Source: an uncultured Clostridia bacterium
Lineage (GTDB): Bacteria; Bacillota; Clostridia; Peptostreptococcales; Anaerovoracaceae
DNA: 64,000 nucleotides
Direction of reading: 5' to 3'
NCBI GenBank assembly: GCA_934255135.1
Contig: CAKQMV010000002.1
Span: 105,822 to 169,821 of the forward strand
Positions 48,333-57,055 of this stretch are shown here, one piece after another. The first letter of the stretch is position 1; every line of letters begins with the position of its first letter. The notes under the pieces were generated by a model. The model was not told where the DNA came from and ran no database searches. It was given only the letters and a program-made list of their open reading frames with translations. The translations under genes were made by a program, and so were the position numbers.

Positions 48333-48448
48333 GCGTGCTATAAGTGCAACCACAATCAGCATACACACCCTTCTATATTTCTTCACATAACCAACGAATA
48401 AATACATATTTCGAATGATAAAATCAGAATCAAGAAAAGGAGAAGATT

Positions 48449-49273
48449 ATGCTGAACAGAGTAATTGGATTACATTTCAGCCCTACAGGCAGACTTGCGG
48501 AGATGACAGAGAAGATGGTGCATGATATTGCGGACAGACTCAGTGAGTCATGTGCCAGCGATGTTGAGTTTACATGCATCGATCTGCTGAAGGATTCTCT
48601 TGAAGATCCAATGGAGTTCGATGAAGATACAGTGGTTGTGCTAGGTGTTGGCGTTTATACAGGAAGGATTCCACTTCCGCTAATCAAGCGCATACAGCGT
48701 CTACACGGCAACGGTGCTATGATGGTCGGCCTTGTAACATATGGAAATACATCATACGGAGATTCACTGTATGAGCTTTGCACCTTTGCGGAGGAGCAGG
48801 GGTTCAGAATGATAAGTGCTGGAGCATTTATCGCAAGACATCCTATGTTTGAGAAGATTGCAGATCATAGACCCGATGCAGATGATTACGCAAAGCTTAG
48901 AGAATTCGCAAGATGCACATCTGATAAGATTAAGAGACTTTCTGGATGTCTTGTTGGAGGCTTGAGAATTGAGCCTGCACCATTAGAGGTTAAGGGTAGC
49001 ATGCCTAGGAAGGGACCGGTGAAGTTACCGCTTCATCCTGTACCGAATGCTGACTGTATAAACTGCGGTGAGTGTGCAAGAATATGTCCTACTGGAGCAA
49101 TATCTATTGATGATGTAGCTCATGTCAATACAAGAAAGTGTATTCTGTGCAGCGCGTGCATGACGACGTGCCCAGAGGATGCAAGAGGGCTGTTCGGTCC
49201 TATGGCCGAGGCAAGCAGACTTGCAATGGAAGTAATGTATCGAAGAAGAAAGGAACCTGAATGGTTCCTGTAG
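48449..49273 (+). CDS. EFR1-family flavodoxin/ferredoxin protein
   Basis: A 274-residue electron-transfer protein. The N-terminal flavodoxin-like domain starts HFSPTGRLAEMTE, followed near residues 205-260 by two [4Fe-4S] motifs, CINCGECARICPTG and CILCSACMTTCPED. Such proteins occur in anaerobes but the partner is unknown. AAAAGGAG precedes the ATG. It is a single-gene unit ending in a strong terminator. Confidence 0.88.
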   Translation: MLNRVIGLHFSPTGRLAEMTEKMVHDIADRLSESCASDVEFTCIDLLKDSLEDPMEFDEDTVVVLGVGVYTGRIPLPLIKRIQRLHGNGAMMVGLVTYGNTSYGDSLYELCTFAEEQGFRMISAGAFIARHPMFEKIADHRPDADDYAKLREFARCTSDKIKRLSGCLVGGLRIEPAPLEVKGSMPRKGPVKLPLHPVPNADCINCGECARICPTGAISIDDVAHVNTRKCILCSACMTTCPEDARGLFGPMAEASRLAMEVMYRRRKEPEWFL

Positions 49274-49316
49274 ATATCACGTTATTCCCCTAAAGATAAT
49301 TACAAACGAACAACAA

Positions 49317-49359
49317 AGCAGAGCCTCAAAGCTGTAACAGCTTGGGGCTCTGCTGTTTT
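49317..49359 (+). terminator. Terminator after the EFR1 gene
   Basis: AGCAGAGCC pairs with GGCTCTGCT, and an inner AAGCTGT/ACAGCTT stem extends it; T4 follows. Confidence 0.9.
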
Positions 49360-49402
49360 AATATACAATATATGCCTAAAATAGCACTCTACAATAAGAA
49401 TC

Positions 49403-49539
49403 TGTGTGAAAATACAAATAATTCATATAAAATACGGAAATTTTCACACAACTATCGTTGACATGTACATATAAGAAGAATAGAATACTTGTATACAATC
49501 TGCAAAGATATATCAGCAATTATATCGACTATATCAGCA
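49403..49539 (+). promoter_or_regulatory. Promoter and operator candidates of the citrate-isocitrate operon
   Basis: A near-consensus promoter, TTGACA (49458-49463) and TAGAAT (49481-49486) with 17-base spacing, is flanked by regulatory-looking repeats. Upstream, TGTGTGAAAAT (49403-49413) and ATTTTCACACA (49440-49450) form a perfect 11-base inverted repeat. At the likely start point is the palindrome TTGTATACAA (49489-49498). In the leader, TATATCAGCA occurs twice (49509, 49530). The regulator is not in the window. Confidence 0.7.
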
Positions 49540-49569
49540 CGGAGGGATCGATTGAATCCGGGGGTGACT

Positions 49570-50949
49570 ATGGACAAAGTTATTTTAAATAAGAAGACCA
49601 ACCTGCTAGAGCAGGATGCATACAATTACACAATACAGGATGTGGAGAAGCCTAATCTGTTTAGGGAATTTTTCGAGTACAGCGAGATTCCTAAGGTTTC
49701 ATTCAACTTCAGGGAAAGCCCTTATGGCATGCCTGAGAACATCTGGATTACAGATACAACCTTTCGTGACGGTCAGCAATCAAGAGAACCATATACAGTA
49801 AAGCAGGTGGTGGACATATTCGAGATGATGTCCAAGCTTTCAGGTCCTAAGGGAATCATTAGACAGACTGAGTTCTTTGCATACAGCGAGAGAGATAGAG
49901 AGGCTATAAAGCAGTGCATGGATCTTGGCTATGAGTTTCCTGAGATTACAACGTGGATTAGAGCTAAGAAGGAAGATTTCAAGCTCGTTAAGGATCTGGG
50001 AATCAAGGAGACAGGAATACTTGTAAGCTGCTCAGATTATCACATCTTCAGTAAACTTAACATGACAAGGCAGCAGGCTTTAGATCATTACCTGTCTGTT
50101 ATTTATGATGCTTTCGAGGCTGGCGTTATGCCAAGATGCCACCTTGAGGATATAACAAGAGCAGATTTCTATGGCTTTGTTGTTCCTTTTGTAAGAGCAA
50201 TTCAGGATCTGGCAGAGCAGGCTGGAATGAATGCCAAAATCAGAGCTTGCGATACACTTGGATATGGAATTCCATATAACGGAGTAACGCTTCCAAGATC
50301 AGTACCCGGAATCATCTATGGCCTGCAGCACTATGCGGGAGTACCAAGCGAGATGCTTGAGTGGCACGGTCACAATGACTTCTACAAGGCGGTTACAAAT
50401 GCCGCAACAGCTTGGCTGTACGGATGCTCGGGAGTAAGCTGTACACTTTTTGGCATAGGCGAGAGAACAGGAAACGTTCCTCTTGAAGCGATGGTCTTTG
50501 AATATGCGCAGCTTCGCGGAACACTTGATGGAATGGATACTACTGTAATTACCGACCTTGCGGAATACTACGAAGAGCAGATCGGATTTAAGATTCCGGA
50601 GCAGACTCCTTTTGTCGGAGAGAACTTCAACGTGACTAAGGCTGGTATCCACGCGGACGGATTGCTTAAGAGCGAAGAGATTTACAATATTTTCGACACT
50701 AAGAAGTTCCTCAAGAGAGCTCCAGCGGTTACTATCAACCAGAACTCTGGTGCAGCTGGCGTTGCTAAGTGGATTAATGACAACTATGGACTTGAGGGTG
50801 ACAGAGCTGTAAACAAGAGAAGTGAGGTTGTTTCATATATCAAGAACTGGATTGACAGCGAGTATGAGGCAGGAAGAGTATCGTCGATGAGTAATGTTGA
50901 GCTTAAGCACAAGGTTGACGAGTATCTTGAAAATCTTTCAGTGAGATAG
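49570..50949 (+). CDS. Re-type citrate synthase (isopropylmalate synthase family)
   Basis: A 459-residue HMGL-like aldol-condensing enzyme with the active-site motif ITDTTFRDGQQ and metal histidines in EWHGHNDF, as in homocitrate and isopropylmalate synthases. It lacks the LeuA C-terminal regulatory domain. Aconitase and isocitrate dehydrogenase follow directly and no ordinary citrate synthase is present, so Re-citrate synthase, known from Clostridium kluyveri, is the best call. A homocitrate synthase is the main alternative. ATG 49570 follows GGGGGTG; TTG 49552, 6 bases after GGAGG, is also possible. Confidence 0.8.
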   Translation: MDKVILNKKTNLLEQDAYNYTIQDVEKPNLFREFFEYSEIPKVSFNFRESPYGMPENIWITDTTFRDGQQSREPYTVKQVVDIFEMMSKLSGPKGIIRQTEFFAYSERDREAIKQCMDLGYEFPEITTWIRAKKEDFKLVKDLGIKETGILVSCSDYHIFSKLNMTRQQALDHYLSVIYDAFEAGVMPRCHLEDITRADFYGFVVPFVRAIQDLAEQAGMNAKIRACDTLGYGIPYNGVTLPRSVPGIIYGLQHYAGVPSEMLEWHGHNDFYKAVTNAATAWLYGCSGVSCTLFGIGERTGNVPLEAMVFEYAQLRGTLDGMDTTVITDLAEYYEEQIGFKIPEQTPFVGENFNVTKAGIHADGLLKSEEIYNIFDTKKFLKRAPAVTINQNSGAAGVAKWINDNYGLEGDRAVNKRSEVVSYIKNWIDSEYEAGRVSSMSNVELKHKVDEYLENLSVR

Positions 50950-50964
50950 AGGAGTAAATATAAA

Positions 50965-52887
50965 ATGGGTTATACAATTGCGCAGAAGATAATTAAGGAT
51001 CATCTTGTAAGTGGTGAGATGGTTCCAGGAACAGAGGTTGGTCTAAGAATTGACCAGACACTTACACAGGATGCGACAGGAACAATGGCTTACCTTGAGT
51101 TTGAATCAATGGGTATTCCAAGAGTAAAGACAGAGAAGTCTGTTGCTTACATTGATCACAATACGCTTCAGTCAGGCTTTGAGAATGCTGACGATCACAG
51201 ATATATTCAGAGCGTGTGCGCTAAACACGGCATTTACTATTCAAGACCGGGTAACGGAATTTGTCATCAGGTTCATTACGAGAGGTTCGGAATTCCGGGT
51301 AAAACTCTTATCGGATCCGACTCACATACTCCGACCGGAGGTGGTCTTGGAATGCTCGCAATTGGTGCCGGTGGAATGGACGTTGCCGTTGCGATGGGCG
51401 GCGGTGCTTACTATATTCCGATGCCTAAGATGATTAAGGTTGAGCTTACAGGGGAGCTGGTTGGAAATGTAAGCGCCAAGGACATTATCCTTGAGGTTCT
51501 AAGAATCCTAACTGTAAAGGGTGGCGTTGGATATATCGTTGAGTATGCTGGAGAGGGCGTTAAGTCTCTAAGCGTTCCGCAGAGATGTACAATCACTAAC
51601 ATGGGAGCTGAGCTTGGAGCAACAACTTCAATTTTCCCATCAGATGAGAATACAAGAGCATTCCTGAAGGCTCAGGGAAGAGCGGATGATTACAAGCCTC
51701 TTTCAAGCGATGATGACGCTGAGTATGACAAGGTTATTTCAATTGATCTTTCAGCACTTAAGCCGCTGGCCGCTTGTCCGCACAGCCCTGATAACATTAA
51801 GGCTGTAAGCGAGCTTAAGGATATTAAGGTTGATCAGGTGTGCATCGGATCATGCACTAACTCTTCACTTTCAGATATGCTTAGAGTAGCTTCAATTCTG
51901 AAGGGTAAGAAGATTGCAGATTGGGTTTCTCTTTCAATATCACCGGGATCAAGACAGGTTTTCTCAATGCTTGCAGAGTGTGGTGCACTGACTGATCTTA
52001 TCGATGCGGGTGCGAGAGTGCTTGAATGTGCATGCGGACCATGCATCGGAATGGGATTCTCACCTAATTCGGCAGGAGTATCACTTAGAACATTTAATAG
52101 AAACTTCCTTGGAAGATCAGGAACTAAGGATGGACAGGTTTATCTTGTCAGCCCTGAGACAGCTGCGGCATCTGTACTAACAGGCTGGTTCACAGACCCT
52201 ACTGAGATAGAAGATGCAGGAGAGATTAAGCTTCCTGAAAGCTTCAGAATTAATGACAGCGGTGTAATCGCACCGCTTGACCCGGATGATGCTAAGAATG
52301 CAGAGGTTCTAAAGGGACCTAACATCAAGCCTTTCCCAGAGACACATCCGCTTGAGGACGACATCACTGCAGAGGTAATTCTCAAGGTTGAGGATAATAT
52401 CACGACAGACCATATTATGCCTGCCGGTGCCAAAATTCTCCCATACAGATCGAATATTCCGTATCTCTCGAAGTTCTGTTTTGCGGTTCTCGATGAGAAA
52501 TTCGCGGAGAGAGCACAGGCTGCAGGTTCGGGAATTATTGTTGGTGGTTCAAACTACGGACAGGGTTCATCAAGAGAACATGCGGCACTCGTTCCACTAT
52601 ATCTCGGAATAAGAGCGGTAGTCGCTAAGTCTTTTGCACGTATACATGCGGCTAACCTTGTAAACGCAGGAATTCTTCCACTTGTATTTGAGAATTCTGA
52701 TGATTACGAGCTTGTTAAGCAGGGTGCTAAGATTGAGCTTCGCGATGTTCACGAGGGCCTTAAGAACGACAAAGTTTACCTTGAGGCAGACGGTCACAGA
52801 ATCCCGCTTGTAATGGAGCTTGCTGACAGACAGAAGGAGATTCTGCTTGCTGGCGGACTTCTGAAGTATACTGCGAAGGAGGACTAG
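50965..52887 (+). CDS. Aconitate hydratase
   Basis: Interconverts citrate and isocitrate through a [4Fe-4S] cluster. The 640 residues are typical of the shorter aconitase branch. Cluster cysteines are in CIGSCTNSSLSD and CACGPCIGMG; substrate-binding motifs are DSHTPTGGGLG and the swivelling-domain GSNYGQGSSREHAA. It lies 15 bases after the citrate synthase. Homoaconitase is an alternative if the first gene makes homocitrate. Confidence 0.9.
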   Translation: MGYTIAQKIIKDHLVSGEMVPGTEVGLRIDQTLTQDATGTMAYLEFESMGIPRVKTEKSVAYIDHNTLQSGFENADDHRYIQSVCAKHGIYYSRPGNGICHQVHYERFGIPGKTLIGSDSHTPTGGGLGMLAIGAGGMDVAVAMGGGAYYIPMPKMIKVELTGELVGNVSAKDIILEVLRILTVKGGVGYIVEYAGEGVKSLSVPQRCTITNMGAELGATTSIFPSDENTRAFLKAQGRADDYKPLSSDDDAEYDKVISIDLSALKPLAACPHSPDNIKAVSELKDIKVDQVCIGSCTNSSLSDMLRVASILKGKKIADWVSLSISPGSRQVFSMLAECGALTDLIDAGARVLECACGPCIGMGFSPNSAGVSLRTFNRNFLGRSGTKDGQVYLVSPETAAASVLTGWFTDPTEIEDAGEIKLPESFRINDSGVIAPLDPDDAKNAEVLKGPNIKPFPETHPLEDDITAEVILKVEDNITTDHIMPAGAKILPYRSNIPYLSKFCFAVLDEKFAERAQAAGSGIIVGGSNYGQGSSREHAALVPLYLGIRAVVAKSFARIHAANLVNAGILPLVFENSDDYELVKQGAKIELRDVHEGLKNDKVYLEADGHRIPLVMELADRQKEILLAGGLLKYTAKED

Positions 52888-52891
52888 GCAG

Positions 52892-54046
52892 ATGATTGAG
52901 AAGGATATAAGATCTGCCGTAGAGCAGTTCGAGGCAATGCTCAGAGAGCAGTATGATAGAAATGAAAGAATGAAGGAATCTGCTGCGAATGCTGTTCCAC
53001 TTGCAGATAAGGGTAAGATTGTAATCGGTATGACTCCGGGAGATGGTATCGGACCTGTTATCATGGATGAGACGAAGAAAGTGCTCGAGACACTTCTTGC
53101 TGACAAGCTTGCATCCGGCAGACTGGAGCTTAAGACTATCGATGGCTTTACAATCGAGAGAAGACTTGAGACTGGTGAGACTGTTCCAGCAGATGTAATG
53201 GAGGAGATGAAGAAGTGCGATGTGCTTCTTAAGGGACCTACAACTACACCGAATGCAGCAATGGGCGGAAAGAATCTTGAGAGTGCTAATGTTTTCCTGC
53301 GCAAAAGCTTTGATCTCTACGCAAACGTGAGACCCGTGAAGGTCGAGAATGAGGGCATTGACTGGACATTTTTCCGTGAGAATACTGAGGGCGAGTATGC
53401 ACTCGGCAGCAGGGGCGTAAGAGTCGGCGATGCATTTTCAATGGACTTTAAGGTTACAACTACAGAGGGAACACGGAGAATCGCAAAGAAAGCCTTTGAT
53501 TTTGCCCGCGATAACGGTAAGAAGAGAGTTTCAATCGTTACGAAAGCGAACATCATGAAGAAGACTGATGGAGATTTCCAGAGTATCTGCCTTGATGTTG
53601 CAAAGGATTATCCCGAGATTGAGGCGGATTGCTGGTTCGTTGATATCATGGCGGCTAATCTTGTGAATAAGGATATTCGTTCAGGCTTTGAGGTTTTCGT
53701 ACTACCTAATCTTTACGGCGATATTATTACAGATGAGGCTGCACAGATTCAGGGTGGCGTAGGAACTGCAGGAAGCGCGAATATTGGAACAGAGTATGCG
53801 ATTTTTGAGGCTATTCATGGCAGTGCACCAAGAATGGTTGAGGAAGGAATTGCGGATAGAGCTAATCCTGCGAGCCTTATGACTGCGGCTGTTATGCTCC
53901 TTAGACATATCGGATGCATCGAAGAGGGAGACAGACTCGAAAAGGCTGTGCTTGCTGCGGACGAGAAGCTTGGTGCAAGGATGACAGGCCTTGCGGATGG
54001 CGGAACCTGCAGTGAATTTGCGGACGAGGTAAGAGCAGGCCTCTAG
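52892..54046 (+). CDS. Isocitrate dehydrogenase (NAD-type, IMDH family)
   Basis: Oxidative decarboxylation of isocitrate to 2-oxoglutarate. The 384 residues include GMTPGDGIGPVI, FRENTEGEYA, the metal-binding NLYGDIITDEAAQIQGG and GSANIG. About 45 extra N-terminal residues (helical, charged) precede the catalytic fold. It starts 4 bases after the aconitase stop. NAD preference is inferred from the IDH3-like sequence; isopropylmalate dehydrogenase is less likely given the neighbours. Confidence 0.87.
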   Translation: MIEKDIRSAVEQFEAMLREQYDRNERMKESAANAVPLADKGKIVIGMTPGDGIGPVIMDETKKVLETLLADKLASGRLELKTIDGFTIERRLETGETVPADVMEEMKKCDVLLKGPTTTPNAAMGGKNLESANVFLRKSFDLYANVRPVKVENEGIDWTFFRENTEGEYALGSRGVRVGDAFSMDFKVTTTEGTRRIAKKAFDFARDNGKKRVSIVTKANIMKKTDGDFQSICLDVAKDYPEIEADCWFVDIMAANLVNKDIRSGFEVFVLPNLYGDIITDEAAQIQGGVGTAGSANIGTEYAIFEAIHGSAPRMVEEGIADRANPASLMTAAVMLLRHIGCIEEGDRLEKAVLAADEKLGARMTGLADGGTCSEFADEVRAGL

Positions 54047-54068
54047 GCTTATTTTAAATAATGTATTT

Positions 54069-54097
54069 AAGCGGCTTCCATGGCGGGAGTCGCTTTG
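54069..54097 (+). terminator. Terminator after isocitrate dehydrogenase
   Basis: AAGCGGCTTCC pairs with GGGAGTCGCTT (two G-T pairs) around ATGGC, followed by TGTTT. Confidence 0.65.
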
Positions 54098-54126
54098 TTT
54101 ATAAGTAGTGATTGGATATGTTGTGA

Positions 54127-54132
54127 TATAAT
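54127..54132 (+). promoter_or_regulatory. -10 box at the head of the transporter-folate run
   Basis: TATAAT lies 29 bases before the AEC gene start. It is the only clear promoter element seen before the 8-kb run of closely packed genes up to 62255. Confidence 0.5.
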
Positions 54133-54160
54133 AAAAGTTAATGTTAAAGAGAGGAATCTA

Positions 54161-55102
54161 ATGCTACAGAACTTTATTATATGTGTGGAAGCGGTGCTTC
54201 CGCAGGCAGTATTTCTGGCAATCGGACTGTTTATCATGAGGATCAAGCTTGTGACTTCAGAGGATGTCAAGAAGTTCACGTCGTTTACTTTTAAGCTTCT
54301 ATATCCGTTTATGATGTTTGATAATCTGTACGGAAAGAATCTTGAGGAGAATATGGACTGGCCGCTTGTTATATATGCGGTGTCGTTACTTGCCGTTCTC
54401 ATTGCGGGGGCCTGGGGTTTCGTTTGCCTGATTGAGAAGGAAGGCAGAAACAGGGGTGCGATGATTCAGGCAATATTCAGAAGCAACATCGTGCTGATGG
54501 GACTCCCGGTTGCAATTAACCTTTTCGGAAAGGGGAATGTAACTGAGGTGGCAGTGGTGCTGCTTTTTATAGTTCCGTTATATAACGTTATGTCGGTAAT
54601 TATCCTTGAGAAATTCAGAGGTGGTAAGACTGATCCTAAGGTAATGATTCACAAGGTGGTAACAAATCCTATTATTGTAGGTGCGATTGCTGCGATAATT
54701 GCGATTACGTTTAAGATAGATGTGCCAGATGTAATTATGCAGCCTGTTACAGCACTTGCAGATTCAACTGCGCCAATCGCAATGGTGCTTCTTGGAGCAT
54801 CGCTTTCATTTAAGGGCATAAAGAATTCGGGAAAACATGTAGCAATATGTGTTATTGGCAAGCTTATAATCGTTCCTGCTATAGGAATTGGTGGAGCAGT
54901 GCTTCTTGGATTCACTGATGTTGCACTTGTAGCAATCCTGCTTATGGTGGCTTCTCCCACAGCTCTTGCGTCATTCGCGATGGCATCTTCGATGGGTAGC
55001 AATGGCGAGCTAGCGGGATCTGCAATAGTGTTTTCGACACTTTTGTCATGCGTAACAATGCCGATATGGCTATTTATACTTAAGACCATGGGTCTTTTCT
55101 AG
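54161..55102 (+). CDS. AEC family transporter
   Basis: A 313-residue membrane protein of the auxin efflux carrier/malate permease family with about ten hydrophobic segments in two inverted halves. Family signatures include NPIIVGAIAAI and the tail MVASPTALASFAMAS. The start MLQNFIICVEAV follows GAGG; the longer frame runs through the promoter. The substrate, perhaps an organic acid, is not determined. Confidence 0.85.
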   Translation: MLQNFIICVEAVLPQAVFLAIGLFIMRIKLVTSEDVKKFTSFTFKLLYPFMMFDNLYGKNLEENMDWPLVIYAVSLLAVLIAGAWGFVCLIEKEGRNRGAMIQAIFRSNIVLMGLPVAINLFGKGNVTEVAVVLLFIVPLYNVMSVIILEKFRGGKTDPKVMIHKVVTNPIIVGAIAAIIAITFKIDVPDVIMQPVTALADSTAPIAMVLLGASLSFKGIKNSGKHVAICVIGKLIIVPAIGIGGAVLLGFTDVALVAILLMVASPTALASFAMASSMGSNGELAGSAIVFSTLLSCVTMPIWLFILKTMGLF

Positions 55103-55116
55103 AAAAAGGAGGAACA

Positions 55117-56442
55117 ATGACGACCGGCAAGACTCTGAAGAGACAGTTTGCAGAATATATTATTCCGTCAATTGCGGCTCAGCTTGTGTTCACGCTATAT
55201 ACGATGGTTGATGCGATATTTGTTGCGCGTGGCGTTGGAGCGAGAGCTCTGGCGGGAGTTAACATATCAGCACCATTTGTAACAGCACTTTTTGCAATTT
55301 CAATAACTACAGCCGTCGGTACATCTACACAGGTTGGAAGACTCAGAGGTGAAGGAAATGCCGAGAAGGCTTCCGGAATTTTCTCCATGAACTTCGCCGT
55401 TGCAACCGTAGTTTCACTGATTATCACTGTACTGGTGTTTGCATTCGCAGGTCCATTTGCAAATCTCCTTGGTGCAACAGAGCATACTAAGGCCTATGTT
55501 GTTGAATATGTAAGAACAATAGCGCCGTTTTCCGTGTTCTTTATATATTCGTATATCTTCGAGATCCTTCTTGCAACTGACGGATTTCCATCGAAGGCAA
55601 CTAAGATTGTAACCATCGGAGTAATTGCGAACTTCATACTGGACTATCTGTTCATCTTCATTATTCACTGGGGCGTGTTTGGAGCTGCATTTGCGACAGG
55701 CATATCGCAGGTAATGGTTACGGTAGTATATCTGTTCCACTTCCTCGGACCTAAGGGCTCGATCAAGTTCTGCAGGTTTGAGCTTAACGTGAAGGAAGTG
55801 ATCGGATCTATTTACAGAGGACTTCCATCTGGAGTAATGGAAATTTCACCTGGAATTATCACTTTCATACTGGTGCATTTCATTGACAGGAACCTAGGAG
55901 AGGACGGACTTGTAGCGTTCTCTGCGATGGCATATATGGCTGGAATCATGATTATCCTTGCGGTAGGTGTCGCTCAGGGTACACAACCTCTTATGAGCTT
56001 TAGAAACGGAATGGGTGACAAGGCTGCTATAAGGACGCTGCTTAAATACCAGCTTGTAACAGCGATAGTACTCGAAGCTATTTTGTATGTATTAGTGTGT
56101 ATGTTCGCGAAGGTGTACGCGGGAATATTCCTCAGCACTGATGCAGGTTATCTTGTAGAGTATACTGCTCAGATGATGAAGTATTATCTTATCTTTGCTG
56201 TGCTTGATGGATTTACTGTTGTTATTTCAATATCACTTACCGGTCTTGAGAAACCACTTCCAGGAATTATTCTTTCAGGGCTCAGATGTACAGTATTTCT
56301 TCTGATAGGTTGCGTGATTACGACGGCAATCGGTGGAAATGCAATATGGTTTGCAATGCTTATTGCAGAAATACAGACGGCAATCGGAAGCTGGTTTGTA
56401 GCGAAGAAGCATTTTGGCAGAAGAAACAGAATAGAAGGGTAA
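55117..56442 (+). CDS. MATE family efflux transporter (second copy)
   Basis: A 441-residue exporter with twelve predicted spans. It differs from the MATE gene at 45174 and belongs to another branch. AAAGGAGG precedes the ATG, 14 bases after the AEC gene. Its place just upstream of mntP and the folate genes may be transcriptional convenience rather than shared function. Confidence 0.88.
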   Translation: MTTGKTLKRQFAEYIIPSIAAQLVFTLYTMVDAIFVARGVGARALAGVNISAPFVTALFAISITTAVGTSTQVGRLRGEGNAEKASGIFSMNFAVATVVSLIITVLVFAFAGPFANLLGATEHTKAYVVEYVRTIAPFSVFFIYSYIFEILLATDGFPSKATKIVTIGVIANFILDYLFIFIIHWGVFGAAFATGISQVMVTVVYLFHFLGPKGSIKFCRFELNVKEVIGSIYRGLPSGVMEISPGIITFILVHFIDRNLGEDGLVAFSAMAYMAGIMIILAVGVAQGTQPLMSFRNGMGDKAAIRTLLKYQLVTAIVLEAILYVLVCMFAKVYAGIFLSTDAGYLVEYTAQMMKYYLIFAVLDGFTVVISISLTGLEKPLPGIILSGLRCTVFLLIGCVITTAIGGNAIWFAMLIAEIQTAIGSWFVAKKHFGRRNRIEG

Positions 56443-56452
56443 CTTAGAGTAA

Positions 56453-57034
56453 ATGTTAAAATTTGTTATTAATAGCATATTACTTGGTGTGGGGCTTGCT
56501 ATGGATGCATTCTCCGTATCACTGGCGAATGGTCTTGCAGAACCTGACATGAGAAGACGCAAGTCGGTAGGTATTGCGGCTGCATTTGGCGGTTTTCAGG
56601 CAGCAATGCCACTTATCGGCTGGGTCTGTGTTCACACAGTCGCATCGATGTTTGAGTGGTTTCAGAAGCTTATACCTTGGATAGCGCTCCTGCTTCTCGC
56701 ATATATCGGTGGCAAGATGCTTCTGGAGGGTATTCGCGGTGGTGACTCAGATGATGAAGAGGGAACCTCTGGTCTTGATTTCAGATCACTTATGATACAG
56801 GGCGTTGCGACATCGATAGATGCATTATCCGTAGGTTTCGCAATTGCTGATTATAATCTTGCAGATGCAGTTCTTGCAGCGGTAATAATTGCAGCAGTAA
56901 CGTTCATAATTTGCGTTATAGGTCTTATGCTCGGCAAGAAGGCTGGAACGAAGCTTTCAGGTAAAGCAGAGATTCTAGGTGGCGTGATACTTATAGGAAT
57001 CGGACTTGAGATTTTCATCTCAAACATGTTCTAG
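56453..57034 (+). CDS. mntP: Manganese efflux pump MntP
   Basis: Exports Mn2+ under excess. The 193 residues form six short membrane spans; the acidic residues needed for transport are in GVGLAMDAFSVSLA and the matching GVATSIDALSVGFA, the two halves of the internal repeat. It is 10 bases after the MATE gene and 21 before folC. No yybP-ykoY riboswitch is visible in front of it, so manganese control is not apparent here. Confidence 0.93.
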   Translation: MLKFVINSILLGVGLAMDAFSVSLANGLAEPDMRRRKSVGIAAAFGGFQAAMPLIGWVCVHTVASMFEWFQKLIPWIALLLLAYIGGKMLLEGIRGGDSDDEEGTSGLDFRSLMIQGVATSIDALSVGFAIADYNLADAVLAAVIIAAVTFIICVIGLMLGKKAGTKLSGKAEILGGVILIGIGLEIFISNMF

Positions 57035-57055
57035 ATATATCAGGGAGACAGAGAA

